Source: Chloranthus sessilifolius (taxonomy: Eukaryota; Streptophyta; Magnoliopsida; Chloranthales; Chloranthaceae). Taken from it: a DNA stretch of 64,000 bases. Each line of letters begins with the position of its first letter. Position 1 is the stretch's first letter. The stretch lies in the NCBI GenBank assembly GCA_021018995.1, contig CM037590.1:72945597-73009596 (forward strand), given 5' to 3'. Below, piece by piece: positions 1-10,875 of this stretch. The notes beneath the pieces were generated by a model, which saw nothing but the letters and a program-made list of their open reading frames with translations, made no database searches and was not told the origin of the DNA. Position numbers and translations under genes: made by a program.

Positions 1-94
1 AAGCCCGGAACATTATTCATATAGGGGAAAAAAATATAACTGCAAAAGAACACAGTAATCAGCTATAAACATGAATGGGAGTTGTGACAATAAT
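1..94. other. Left edge, no gene; ends with TSD ATAAT (90-94)
   Basis: This is AT-rich sequence with no recognisable coding potential. The last five bases, ATAAT at 90-94, are the left target-site duplication of the solo LTR that follows. Confidence 0.6.
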
Positions 95-2550
95 TGTGAC
101 AGCCTAGATTTCGGCACCTCGAAACCCGCGCCATCGGCACAACCCTCAAGGCCGTGCCTCATAATGAAAGTGCGGAACATTGGTACATCCCATTCATACT
201 ATTAAACAAAAGAAAGTGAGGCAAAATAAATCTCCTTTTCTACAGTACGTTAATCCAAAAACACGTGTCCAAAAGATAGTTCTAATTTCATGACTCCGCA
301 TGAACAAAAGAACCAACCCGAACCATTAGTGCCGTAACTACGGTCACTCTCAATGGTTCGGCAAAAGAATATTACATATTCATTTACCCTTACAAAATCA
401 AATAAGGCTGGACGTATCAAGCCGTAATTCTCTTTTCTTTTTACCAAATACTATCAAAATGCACAGTGAAAATCTTCTAGAAGAATCTCTCCGGAGGAGG
501 CTCAGTCTCCTCCCTAGGAAAGTACTCCAAATCACCGGGATCACCCTCGTCTGTAGCAACTCCTACATCCTCATCAATTTCTAAACCGTCACCTGTGACA
601 TATAGTCAAAGGGTGAGCTACATCCTAGCTCCATAGGGCAATATCACAGCAAGTATATCCATTTTACAAACATATATTTTATGACAAAATAGACATGCAT
701 TCCTAGTTATATCATTTAAAAAAAATAACTTTAAGATGTGACAAAACAACTTGACTTCTTTTATCATTCTGATCATGCATTTCTTTCAATGACTACTAGT
801 TTCCTTAACTGCAACCAGGCTGAGATCATGACTTAAATCTTAACTTAAATAATCCTCGAGCAATATAGCATCGAGCCCCGATGGAATACCCTCCATCGTC
901 GTCTAATCAGACTATTTTTTATGAAATTGTCCTCGTCCACATCTCTTAAGGCGGCAATACTATAATACATCCACAGGATATGTCTGTGTGTCTGGATTAG
1001 CCACCCGTCAGTCCGGATATCACCGCGTCGATCCGGTTATCCGCTTGTCGGTTGGGTATTCTCTGAACCTTAAATCGAATTGTGTAATAAATATAGTTAT
1101 TCACCGTGAATTTGTGCTAATAGATAATAACACTCAGCCCGTGCATTCATGTTTACTGTTTATCTCTTTAACATGGATCTTTAATCCACCTCACATCCCT
1201 GGGATGTCACGCTGTCTATTGCATCTCTGCGATGCCTGTATGTTCTTACATCCCTGGGATGATCTTTCTCGTACATAATGAATTCCTCTTTTACTTATGT
1301 AAACACATGCACTATTGCCATTTTCTTATGCTTTGCATTAACTATAACTCAATAAAATTTAACGAAACATGCATCTTACACTATCATTACATATGGGTTT
1401 GTAATATGGCATACTAGTTAGAGATTCCCCTACCTTACATGAATCTCGAACCTTTGAATCCTCAAACCCGATCCTACTATGAGTAACTCAACGGTTCGGC
1501 TTAACCTAGGCATGATCAACATATGCAAAATATCATTACAATGTCTAAACAGTGGGTCAAGAAGCCTAGGTTCAATTACCATTCATGTATAAACTAAACT
1601 AGGCTCCAAAGCCTAAATTACTCAAATCGATCGAACGATTTTCAAATCGTTCGAACGATTCACAAAATCGTTCAAACGGTTTCTAAATCGTTCAAACGAA
1701 TATCATATCGTTCGAACGAATTTTATTTCGTTCGAACGAATTCTCCTTTTTCTTCTCTATCTTCTGAGCAAACCGTTCAATCGATTTTCATTTCGATCAA
1801 ACGGTTTTCCAAAATCGAACGAACGAAATTCAAATCGTTCGATCGATTTACTCAGAAATCCTTCTCTCTTTTCAAATCTTCTCCTCAGGCCAAATTCGTT
1901 CAAATGGTTTGGAATTCGTTTGATCAAAATTGCCTTCTCTCTGCTTGGATCGAGTTCATCACTTCTTGAACTCATCCAAACCCTTCTTCCAAACCTTCTA
2001 AAACTTCCCCAATCCCATATCCTTATATCTATATTCATATATCTAAACATATTGTTAAATTAAACTAATTTTAAAGAATCTCTTAAGAAAATTTAGCTCA
2101 CCTTCAATGGTTAGATCCTTTGATCCCAAGTCTGATCTTACTAGGGTTTCTCAATCTCACAATTAAATCCTCTCCTCGATCCCGAGCTCGATCTACTAAT
2201 TCTCCGAGCCAAAGTCAATAATTCGCATTCAATACAATCGCATGATTTCTCATATTTACTCTCTCACTCTATCTCTCTTTCTCTTAACTCTCTTCTTTAC
2301 ATTAAAAGGAAATAGCTCTTCTCATTTATCCCTTATAACCTATCCTATTTTAATTTGGTGTAAAGCACATATACCTAACTCAGCGTATATACTTACACAT
2401 TCTACTAACCACTCTTGGTCCACTTAACTTTGTCACCTCCTCATGTTCAACTAAATCAACCCATTAAATGTTGACCCGGTCAAACACCAAACCAGTTGGT
2501 TCGCATCCCGAGGTGAACTATTTAAAATACGAAATTTTCGGGACGTCACA
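95..2550 (-). mobile_element. Solo LTR L1, Tekay-like, minus strand
   Basis: On the minus strand the LTR begins TGTGACGTCCCG (plus end 2550) and ends GGCTGTCACA (plus start 95), with TG...CA termini. It is flanked by perfect 5-bp duplications ATAAT (90-94 and 2551-2555), so it is a solo LTR formed by LTR-LTR recombination. The terminal sequence, the GC-rich block at about 990-1060 and the 'agctcaccctttgacta' block near 600 (reverse strand) match the other Tekay-like LTRs in the window. A cluster of CGTTCGAACG-type palindromes lies at about 1625-1950. Confidence 0.9.
1625..1950. repeat. Palindrome array (ATCGTTCGAACGAT type) in LTR L1
   Basis: About ten copies or near-copies of a short palindrome centred on TTCGAA occur with arms ATCG/CGAT. 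Perfect examples are at about 1646-1659 and in 1705-1740. The array lies about 600-925 bp from the LTR start, the same relative place as the arrays of different sequence in the other LTR families here. Confidence 0.8.
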
Positions 2551-2607
2551 ATAATTTAATAAAAAAAAATATTCTTCGTTATTTAAGTATTATAGCATGA
2601 TACTTAC

Positions 2608-2686
2608 ATCGTCACAAATGCCAATTCCCAACCTGTAGTTCTCATAGAACTCAAACCAGCGGAAGAGCCACCAGTCGACCGATTGG
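2608..2686 (-). pseudogene. Exon-like segment, product unknown
   Basis: On the minus strand a 79-bp open segment is bounded by an acceptor-like TTATTGTAG and a consensus donor GAT|GTAAGT. One frame gives 26 residues containing SVDWWLFRWFEFYENY, rich in aromatics. I do not recognise the family. It lies downstream of the eIF5A exon on the same strand, but its reading phase (one leading base) does not continue that exon, and it does not resemble the next part of eIF5A. It may be an exon of another gene, a captured fragment, or a chance ORF. Confidence 0.35.
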
Positions 2687-2825
2687 CTACAATAATTAGT
2701 CAAAGATATCATGGGCTGCCTTCACTAGATTTTAATAAACAAAATTACATTCAATTAGAATCGCATCAGGTGGAATAATCGTAGCTCTGGCACAATGTTG
2801 GCGTATATACCTAAACAGAGCTTAC

Positions 2826-2948
2826 ATCACAATTATGGGATGAACGCACCATATCTTCAAGCTTCTTGCCATAAAAGATATCAATTGCCACAAACTCACA
2901 CTTGGCATGACCATGCTTCCCTGTTTTGGAAGTGGAAACCCCAACAAC
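2826..2948 (-). pseudogene. eIF5A: Isolated exon of eukaryotic translation initiation factor 5A
   Basis: A 123-bp segment is open for exactly 41 codons between GGGCTATAG (acceptor) and GAT|GTAAGC (donor). It encodes [14 protein letters not shown] followed by FVAIDIF, KKLED and SSHNCD. This is the highly conserved eIF5A segment that carries the hypusinated-lysine loop (the K of KTGKHGHAK). eIF5A promotes translation elongation and termination in the cytoplasm. Its ends match a natural eIF5A exon (…RPCK|VV… and …HNCD|V…). I find no upstream exon (YIVIK…RPCK) or downstream exon (…YQLIDI…) nearby, and several residues differ from the usual plant sequence. The best reading is a relic or captured exon. 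A real gene whose other exons were displaced by the flanking LTR blocks cannot be excluded. Confidence 0.8.
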
Positions 2949-4182
2949 CTATAGCCCATCAAAGTGGAGAATTAAAAATTGCAAAGTGAGTTAAATTTCA
3001 AAGAATGAATATCAGAGATGTAATCTCACTGCAGCCTAAAAATAAATCTTACCATTGACCGCTTTGAATCAAAGGTGAGATTACCTAAGAAAACAAACAA
3101 AGAGAAACAATGAAACTTTTTTTTGATGAACTTCACCTCATGGGCGTATCATCAAAAGGAAATTAAAAAAAAAAAATCCTAAAATTTTAGAAAATAAGCT
3201 GCTAATACTGAATATCTCACATTAAGCAAAGCTGAGAACCGTTGACTTCTTTGAATCAGACGTCTAGTTTTAATTCTGATTGAAAACTCTTCTCTTCAAG
3301 GTAGAGACGAAATTCAATTGTAGAACTCCTCCTCAAATAACAGATAGAATAGTTCACTGACAAATTATTTATAAACCGAATAATTAATAGAAAAAATAAA
3401 TTTATTTTTAGATTAAACTTTTCTTATATAAAAAAGTCAGGGACAGTAAATGAATCAATAAAATAAATATTTATTATATAAAAATGTGATAGCCCGACTT
3501 TTCCCCTTCTCGTAAATGGGAAAGGTCGCGCCGTCGGATCGCCTAACATGATCCTGTCATACAAGGGCATCGTGCACAAAGTGTTACATATGCAGAAGCA
3601 AATTAAATTAACTATGATACATAGAAATATGGTAACAACTGATATGCATTCATTTATCTAAAGCAGCAAACTGAACAGAAATATAAACAGAAAACTATAC
3701 TTGAAGTAGTAAACTATCTTAAACCACACTGCTATTTATACAAGTCTCTCTCACAAACCTCTAAAGGAAAGAAGTCCTCCACATAATCTTCCTCCATGTC
3801 TCCCTCATTCTCCTCCTAATGGTAGGTAGGAACAGTCTCGTGCCCAGGGTCTTGAGCAATATCTGCAGCTAAGACATAAAGTCGTAGGATGAGCTATCAT
3901 CGAAGCTTAGTAGAAAAATTTACAGTGCTAATTTATATGTTAGATTATCCATTCATGTCTAGATGTAAAATAAAATGAAGCACATATTATCTTATATTAG
4001 GTCTATTTTAGCATCAATATATTATAGCAGTATATAACAGAACAAATACTAACTTATGCAATTATTATATCATGCTGACAATGCTGAAATATTCATGTAG
4101 ACCAAATACGAGAACTGACAAGGAATCATACGAGATAATATCAAGGAATCATGCTGAAACAAGACATGTACAAGGATAAAAA

Positions 4183-4420
4183 AAATCAAGCTCCCGAGTA
4201 GCGGGATCACCTGTCAAGCTCCCGAGTTAGCGGGATCACTTGGACCGAGAAAATCAAGCTCCCGAGTTAGCAGGATCACTTGGACCGGGATATTAAGCCC
4301 CTGAGCAAGGTTAATAGGGTCACTTGACTTAAAAAGTCAAGCCCTTGAGCTAGGTTAGCAAGGTCACTTGACACGAGACTGGTCAAGTGCCTGGGCTAAG
4401 TTAGCAGCGTCACTTGGCTT
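4183..4420. repeat. Degenerate tandem repeat, about 40-50 bp unit
   Basis: Five or six imperfect copies of 'caagctcccgagttagc' followed by 'gggatcacttg' occur, decaying towards the right (cccttgagctaggttagc, gcctgggctaagttagc). They lie inside the LTR-like block L2, roughly where the other LTRs have their 'gctcgatgctatattgctcg' block. Confidence 0.75.
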
Positions 4421-5614
4421 AACGCAAATAAGCGATTATCAAGATGAGACCATGTACGAGATCAAGTATGCGAGAGTATCATTCAAGTATACGACATCAT
4501 GTAACAACTGAAAATCATATCAAAGCTTGCCTAGTAAAACTGAACTTCACAGGCTTATTTATCATGAATATTAGCATACTGACATAGCATGTTCATATTA
4601 ATTTCAATCTGGGCTAATAATTTTAACAAAGCTGACTTATCAAAGTTGGAATAGCAAAGTTGAGCTCTTCAAGGCTAAATTTTCAAGGCTGAACTCAAAA
4701 TAGAAATAGCATGGTCATACTACAACATACTTTAAATATTAAACTTATCACCATCAAGTCATACTAAATCCTACTTAAACACCAAGCTATCATTCTCATT
4801 TCCATCTAACTGAATTAGCATTATTGATCTTGCATGCTTATACATCATGAAAACTATTGATCAATGCTAAACTTATCAAAGTTGCACTGTCATGTTCATA
4901 CTACTTCAAAATTGAGCTTCTTACTCTTAACTAAGAGTTTAACAAAACTGAATTTAACAAAGCTGAATTCTTTAAGGCTGAATTTATCAAAATAGCATGA
5001 GCATGGTCCTACTAATCATCTCTAAACACCACACTTGTTATCCTTATTTCTTAACTTTAAGTCTAGCATATCTATTCATACAAAAGTAAATATTACATCG
5101 CAGCTGGTAAACTCAAAACTAACTTAAGTAGCGTCATGTACAACATTCATCAAAACTCGCTATCTATCATCCTCATAAACAACATTTCCATATTCATGAT
5201 TAAGATGGTACTAACATATTTCTCCTGAATAATTTCTTAAATGTACTGATCTTCTTTATCACATGACTAAAACTGAATTGATATGCGTATCAATTTCCTA
5301 TTTATCCACATGATCCTAATAATACTTTGCTTATCTAAACAAGAATCAGAAAACTCAATATAAATGAGGAAGGTAATTTCCCTACCTTATACCAGACTTA
5401 CGTGTAACTGGTTACCCGTGCACGCATGTCTTCAAGCAAACTCGTCATGTGCACCAAATACCTAGGATTTATGGTCATAATTTTAGTATTTTTAATGGTT
5501 TATTGGGTCAACATAAACCTCAAATATGGAACATTTATGGTCCCAAGTCTCATGGTCAAACTCAGCAAGTCATCCCAGCACAAACCCCTGACAGAGGTGT
5601 CACCAAGTGCGCCA

Positions 5615-6065
5615 GATACAGGGTTGCTGCGGTAAGCTTTATAGCTGAGCATTTTGAATACGACTTGTCACCAGTTGTTAACCCCTTAAACGTTGGATTC
5701 AGAAATTTGTTCCTTCATGAACATTGTAGGGCTTGTTGTTCCCTTTTCAATGTATCAAGAATTGTACCAATCGGAGTTCAAAATAAAAAGTTATGATTAA
5801 AATACCGACTAGTGGTCTGAGCATATTGTTGCCGCAGCAAGCCTGAGTACCTTGCTGCATCTTGTTACTAATTTTTGACCCTTTAAATGTTAGATTTAGA
5901 ACTTAACTACTTCATAAAAATTGTAGGGCTCGTTGTCCCCTTTCCAACGCATCAAGAATTGTGCTATTTAGAGTTCGAAGCCAAAAGTTATGACCAAAAT
6001 ACCAAACAGTAGTCAGTGCACAATGTTGCCGCAGCAAGCCTGAGTACCTTGCCGCGGCAAGCCTA
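5615..6065. repeat. TTGCCGCGGCAAG-type palindromes in L2
   Basis: Copies of TTGCCGC(A/G)GCAAGCC occur near 5828 and 6025-6062, with a perfect TTGCCGCGGCAAG-type core at about 6048-6060 and a related 'gttgctgcggtaagc' at about 5622. A looser pair, CTTGCC…GAGGCAAG, is at 6863-6915. This is this block's version of the CG-rich palindromes seen in every other Tekay-like LTR here. Confidence 0.6.
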
Positions 6066-7262
6066 TCAGGCTGGGCTTGTCGAGGTGTTTTCTACTCTAT
6101 TTTGGGTTCTTTTACTCAGGCAATTGGCCGGGTATTTTGTATACATATGGATAATATATTTCATATATATATTGCACAGAAATTGGGATTTTCTTATTCA
6201 GTTTTGTCCGAAATTTTCGGTGTAGTTTATTCACCAATATGGGTTTTAAAACCCATTTCAATTTGTGATTCGTGTTGCCGATTCGATCTCAGTGAATTGA
6301 CACTACAGATTTATAGTTGATCATAAATAATTGATGGAAGGAACCTAGACTAGTACGTGAGTTGTTTACGACATACCTTTTGGTGAGGTTTATTGTTACG
6401 ATGACGCCCGACGTGTCGGTGTCATTGAGTTCGTTGAGCTCGTGAGAACTAGGCTACAAGAGCTCCTCGAGACCAGTGTGTGCCTTTGACTCGAATTGCA
6501 GGATCTGATTGGCTAAGGGTTTTTGAAATGGAAGAAGGAAGAAGGAAGTGGCTGGCGATTGCGTGCATGGGAGTCGAGAATGACACACATGCGTGTAGGT
6601 TGTTGGCGAACAAAACAGCTTATAAGCTTATATGGGATGGAATCCCATGTATTGCTCACATAAAAATTTCAATGTATAGGCATATAATCCAATTGTGGCT
6701 TGGCTTTAATACAAGTCTTATACACTGTTTTGAGTGTATAAGCCTTGTAAAGCTTGGGTTTGGGCTGTAGTGTAAAGCTACTACACCTATCTTATATATT
6801 ATATGATATAATATTATAAGTATGTACTTCTAATACCTATAATTTTATTAATTGTTTTCGCTTGCCTTGGTGGCCGAGGCAACCACTTGTGCTTGCCTTA
6901 GGTGCCGAGGCAAGGCCATCAGGCCTTAGTTGGCATTTTTTCTCCATGCCCTACTGGGTCTTGGGTTAGAGGATTGATACTCTTCAGTGTCTAGCAGTTC
7001 TATGCATCATTTAAAATTGTGTTATGCAATTTTTCATCGTTAGGAAGGCTCCGAATATTTTAATTCCTACCAAATCTATGATCAACCGTTGTTTCACTTC
7101 ATAATTAAGATTGGGCCACTTAGGCTCCACTATTTAACAGTCATTCTCAAAATTCCAACTCAGTTCTTTGTATCACATTTTTGGCACAAGCCTGACCCTA
7201 CTCAAGTTCGTACCCGATGTTGTCAGGATCAAAATGTGGCAGCTGTTGCGAAAAAAGTCACA

Positions 7263-7537
7263 GGACTGTAAATGAATCAATAAAACAAATATACTACCAT
7301 CATAAAAAAGGGAGGGATAATAGCTTTGACTCATTTAAACATCAAAATAATGTTTGAAATCATCCTATACCACTAAAATTATCATCATCCATTCATCTTA
7401 TACCACTAAAATTATCATCATCCATTCATCTTATACCACTAAAATTATCATTTTTATCTCACACCAGTGAAGTGTGATAACCCATCTAAATTGGATTTGA
7501 AAATTCTGATTGATGAATATTAATCTCAAGCCATTGT
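7263..7537. repeat. Spacer with 33-bp tandem repeat (7365-7450)
   Basis: A unit beginning 'ttataccactaaaatt' repeats with a 33-bp period (starts at about 7365, 7398 and 7431), about 2.6 copies, nearly perfect. The rest of the spacer shows no gene. The stretch 7248-7310 resembles 3430-3484. Confidence 0.8.
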
Positions 7538-9779
7538 GTGACAACCCGAATTTTCTACCTCAAAATCGGTACCGTGAGATTGCAAATCACAATCAAATAC
7601 AGTATCATCTTTAACCTAAATGTGGAAATCAAATAGATATCCCATATATATAGTGGAAACAAATCTCCATTTCTATATAAAACATAATGGAAAGAAACCC
7701 AAAATAAACCACTGGTGATGGCCATCCATCACCTGAACAGCAGTATGAAATTTGTCTATACAAATCTAATCTCACCATTCAAACAGTCACTTAATGTACT
7801 AAGTTAAAATCCCCAAAGCTCACCACTATACCAAATTTAAATCACTTGTCTATGGGAAGAAATCCTCCGGTGGAAGATCTTCTTCCGGTATGTAATCAGG
7901 ATCAGTCTCCAACTCTAGGTTCTGCCCAATATCTACACCTGTGACGTGTAGTCGGGGTGAGCTAACAGACTAAGCTCAGTGGAGAAAATCAATATCAATC
8001 ACATTCTATCAATCTGTGCATAGATTCCATGATCATTCAAAAATCAATTCAAAAGTATTTGAATATCAGTCGGACTTTCAAAAACAATTCATGTTAAACA
8101 AATCTCAATATCTCATTTTTTGTATTCAAAACAAAGAGTCCTGTCAGGAATAGAAACATATCAGTAAACAGAACACATAAACGGAAATGAAACACATCAA
8201 TGATGAATCACATCGATAAAGAGACAACTCATCAGTAATTGGAACACATCACATCATGAACCTAAGCAACCCATCTTTTGGGCACCGAGCAACCAATCTT
8301 TCAGGCACAAGGTAAAAACCCCAGGGCCTCTACCCCTCTCTGGAGACTCTACTCCTCTTAGAGTTCAATCACATAACACATCAATTTGGAACACATTCAA
8401 AGTTCAAGACATTGCGGAAATTAACGGATTCGATGTTCACATACGGTGTTCATTTTCAATTTCACATTAAAATCTTAAAGACTTTAGAATTCGAATCATG
8501 AAAATTTATGAGTCAATACATGTAAAACATTTAATCATATCATGCGTCTATGAATCAAAATCAATAATGCAATTGTATAATTTAATTTCCCCACCTAAGT
8601 TCCCAAAGTGGTATGCTAGCAATCCAACGATCCAAAGCCTTTAATGACCGCCTCAATTCTCAATCTATAACTCATTACATGCACCTACTATGTGTCAATG
8701 GTCGATAAATTATTCTTAAAATTTCTCATTTTCTTATGTCAACAGAGCGATGTGGCTTCCCTGACAGTGTTCTGTAATAGAGTCCATGGCACACTGTGAT
8801 TTCCATGACAACACGCTGTGGCTTTCATGACAGCGCGCACGCTGTGGTCTTCATGACAGTGCGTTGTGGTCTTCATGAAAATGCGTCGTGCTGTGGTCTT
8901 CATGACAGCCCGTTGTGGTACAATGACCACATCTGTGTATATTTATAGCTCTTCCTGTTAGTGGGGGTAACAATGTGCTATGGTTTCCCTGACAGCTTGC
9001 TGTTATCATTCACAGCGCGCTGCTGCATCTTGACAGCACGCTACGATTGGAGAGTTCATCTTCTCCGCGGTGCCACTTTTAATTCTCATGACAGGGCGTT
9101 GTGGGTATTATCATAGCGCGCTATCATTAGTGACGGCGCATTGTGGTTGTAGTTATGGCATGCTGTCATCAGAAATTTTAGGATCGGAATTTCTTTGGAA
9201 ACTCTAAGTTCCAAAACTCATTTATAAAATCTAAGCTCAATACTTTGAGCACATTCCACACAATATAATCCTAGTCTAATGCATCAATAATATATGATAT
9301 TTACCTCCTTAAATCGGGCACACGATGCTCACGATGATCATATCTAAAATCGATGCTTCGCGCTCCCGCGTTCGTCTGATGGTTTGAAAATGAAAACCCT
9401 TCGTTCCTCGCGATCGAACGGAGTCGTAAATTGAATCCTTGCGACAAATACGATAACTCCACGCTCTCTTGAGTGTAGAGGAAGAGCTTGGTTGAGGGTT
9501 TCAAAGAAAACCAAAGAGGGTTTTGAGAGCAATGGTTTCTCTCGTTCATAAATGCGTCACTGCCAACATTCTTCTCGCGGTGATCGATGATGAGGATGAA
9601 GTTGAGGATAACAACACATAAAGGAGAAGCAATGGAAATCTCTCTTCCTCTTTCTCTACTCTTTCTCCTTCTCTCCTCTCTCTCCACTCTTGCAAGGAAC
9701 AAATGAAGCTTCTAAGAGAAGCTTCATTTATTCATTGTGAAGCTGACATGCCTAAACAACTTATATAGCTTTTGAGTTT
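7538..9779 (-). mobile_element. LTR-like block L3, minus strand, truncated by A1
   Basis: The minus-strand 3' end at 7538 (…TTCGGGTTGTCACA) matches Tekay-like LTR ends. A conserved 'ggggtgagctaac' block lies near 7955, and a pyrimidine-rich leader-like stretch at 9610-9700 corresponds to the purine-rich R region of the other LTRs. The expected LTR start (TGT…TCCC) is absent: the block stops at 9779 where Athila-like element A1 begins, so A1 probably inserted into it. Whether the rest of L3 is solo or part of a full element lies outside the window. Confidence 0.7.
8739..9180. repeat. GACAGCGCGCTGTGG-type palindrome array in L3
   Basis: About a dozen copies of ACAGCGCGCTGT or near variants (gacagtgcgttgtgg, gacagcccgttgtgg, catagcgcgctatc) occur in 440 bp. 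They lie at least 600 bp from the LTR start on the minus strand, matching the position of the arrays in the other families. The small apparent ORF across it (8739-8930) only reflects the repeat. Confidence 0.8.
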
Positions 9780-9822
9780 TGATCATTCACATAGTATACC
9801 AATTTATCACTCTTAACTAAGT
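9780..9822 (+). repeat. 5' LTR of A1, first piece
   Basis: TGATCATTCACATAGTATACC… is colinear with the A3 LTR start (18309) and the reverse of the A2 LTR ends. It continues at 12371 after solo LTR L4. TSD TAAGT occupies 9818-9822. Confidence 0.85.
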
Positions 9823-10085
9823 TGTAATATCCCGAAAATTTATGTTGAATAGTGACCTCGGGATCCGTGCTCGATTGGTCATAGGTTTGACCAAGTGGGA
9901 GTCCACTAGTTGACTCGAGAGTGATGAACGAATATGATGTGAATATGATGTAAGAAAGAGGAGTGTAGTGTAAATCTGGAGTCGCATACACCTATCTTGG
10001 GTGTATGTGCTCAACACATGGACAAGGGGTGTATAAGGGTTTAAAGAACCCTAACTTCATTGTTTTGAGTTGTTGAAGAGAATTA

Positions 10086-10087
<2 letters not shown>

Positions 10088-10124
<37 letters not shown>
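10088..10124. repeat. (AG)n microsatellite
   Basis: A run of about 18 AG dinucleotides lies in the purine-rich leader part of solo LTR L4. Confidence 0.9.
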
Positions 10125-10126
<2 letters not shown>

Positions 10127-10425
10127 AAAGAGAGTTGTTGAGCAAGGAGTGAATGCAAGCCAAGGAAGGATTCGAGTATTTAAGGCCGAATTCAATGCGA
10201 AGGATTCCTTACAGCCAAAGCTGGAACCCTAGCCATTCCAACCTTGAGATCTAATCAAATTGAGATTCGATTGAGGTAAAGTTATTGTGAATTAAATGCA
10301 TAGATCATAGAGGTTTAATTGTAGTCAAAATTTCTTAAAATCATAGGATAAAGGCTTAGAAAAAGAAAGAAAAATTTGTTGAGAAGGATTTGGAAGATCA
10401 GCCCGAAAGGGGGTTGAGTCTGGCA

Positions 10426-10875
10426 AAATCGATTAATCGATTTGGGAAGTCGATTAATCGATTTGGTCTGAAAAGTTGAAAAGTCAAAGGACCCTGAAAT
10501 CGATTAATCGAACTGAGTTTCGATTAATCGATTTAGTATCGATTAATCGACTGAGAAGCTCTAGTGGCTGGAGAAATGAGACCTGGTGAAATCGACTAAT
10601 CGAATTAGAATTTCGATTAATCGATTTTAGATTTCGATTAATCGATTTGGGATCGATTAATCGATTTTGGAATCTCGGTTACTTGAATTGAGAATCGATA
10701 TGTGTAAGTTGAGACTTTCGATTAATCGATTTGAGATCGATTAATCGATTGAAGATTTCGATTAATCGATTTTGGGAATCGATTAATCGATTTGAATTTC
10801 GATTAATTGATTTTGGAAATCGATTAATCGAATCAGGTTCGATTAATCGAATTTGGAGATCGATTAATCGACTGA
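10426..10875. repeat. TCGATTAATCGA palindrome array in L4
   Basis: About 15 exact TCGATTAATCGA palindromes plus a few one-base variants occur in 450 bp with irregular 15-40 bp spacing. The array starts about 600 bp from the LTR start. The word is unrelated to CGCTCGAGCG of T1 and T2, but the array is in the equivalent place. Confidence 0.95.

Larger units (their letters stand above)
2551..3484. other. Low-copy island between LTR blocks
   Basis: This is AT-rich sequence without LTR features. It contains the two exon-like segments listed separately (2608-2686 and 2826-2948, minus strand). I see no gene in 2949-3484 beyond AT-rich, intron-like sequence. The end of the island (about 3430-3484) resembles 7248-7310. 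Confidence 0.5.
3485..7262 (-). mobile_element. LTR-like block L2, minus strand, distal boundary uncertain
   Basis: The minus-strand 3' end at 3485 (…GTCGGGCTATCACA) matches Tekay-like LTR ends. The 'gatgagctatc' block near 3885-3900 and 'ggtaatttccctacctta' near 5372 match conserved LTR landmarks on the minus strand. The start is tentatively placed at 7262, where the minus strand reads TGTGACTTTT. No matching TSD is visible, so this boundary is weak, and the 3.8-kb length suggests extra inserted sequence or a fusion of two blocks. There is no coding capacity. Confidence 0.5.

Noticed and set aside
2608-2686. Next exon of eIF5A
   Set aside because: Its phase does not continue the 2826-2948 exon and the residues do not match eIF5A downstream of HNCD.
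8739-8930. His-rich ORF on the minus strand
   Set aside because: It is a translation of the ACAGCGCGCTGT repeat array.
9301-9702. 133-codon minus-strand ORF in L3
   Set aside because: It lies in the purine-rich leader part of an LTR, has no recognisable domain, and has no counterpart in the other LTRs.
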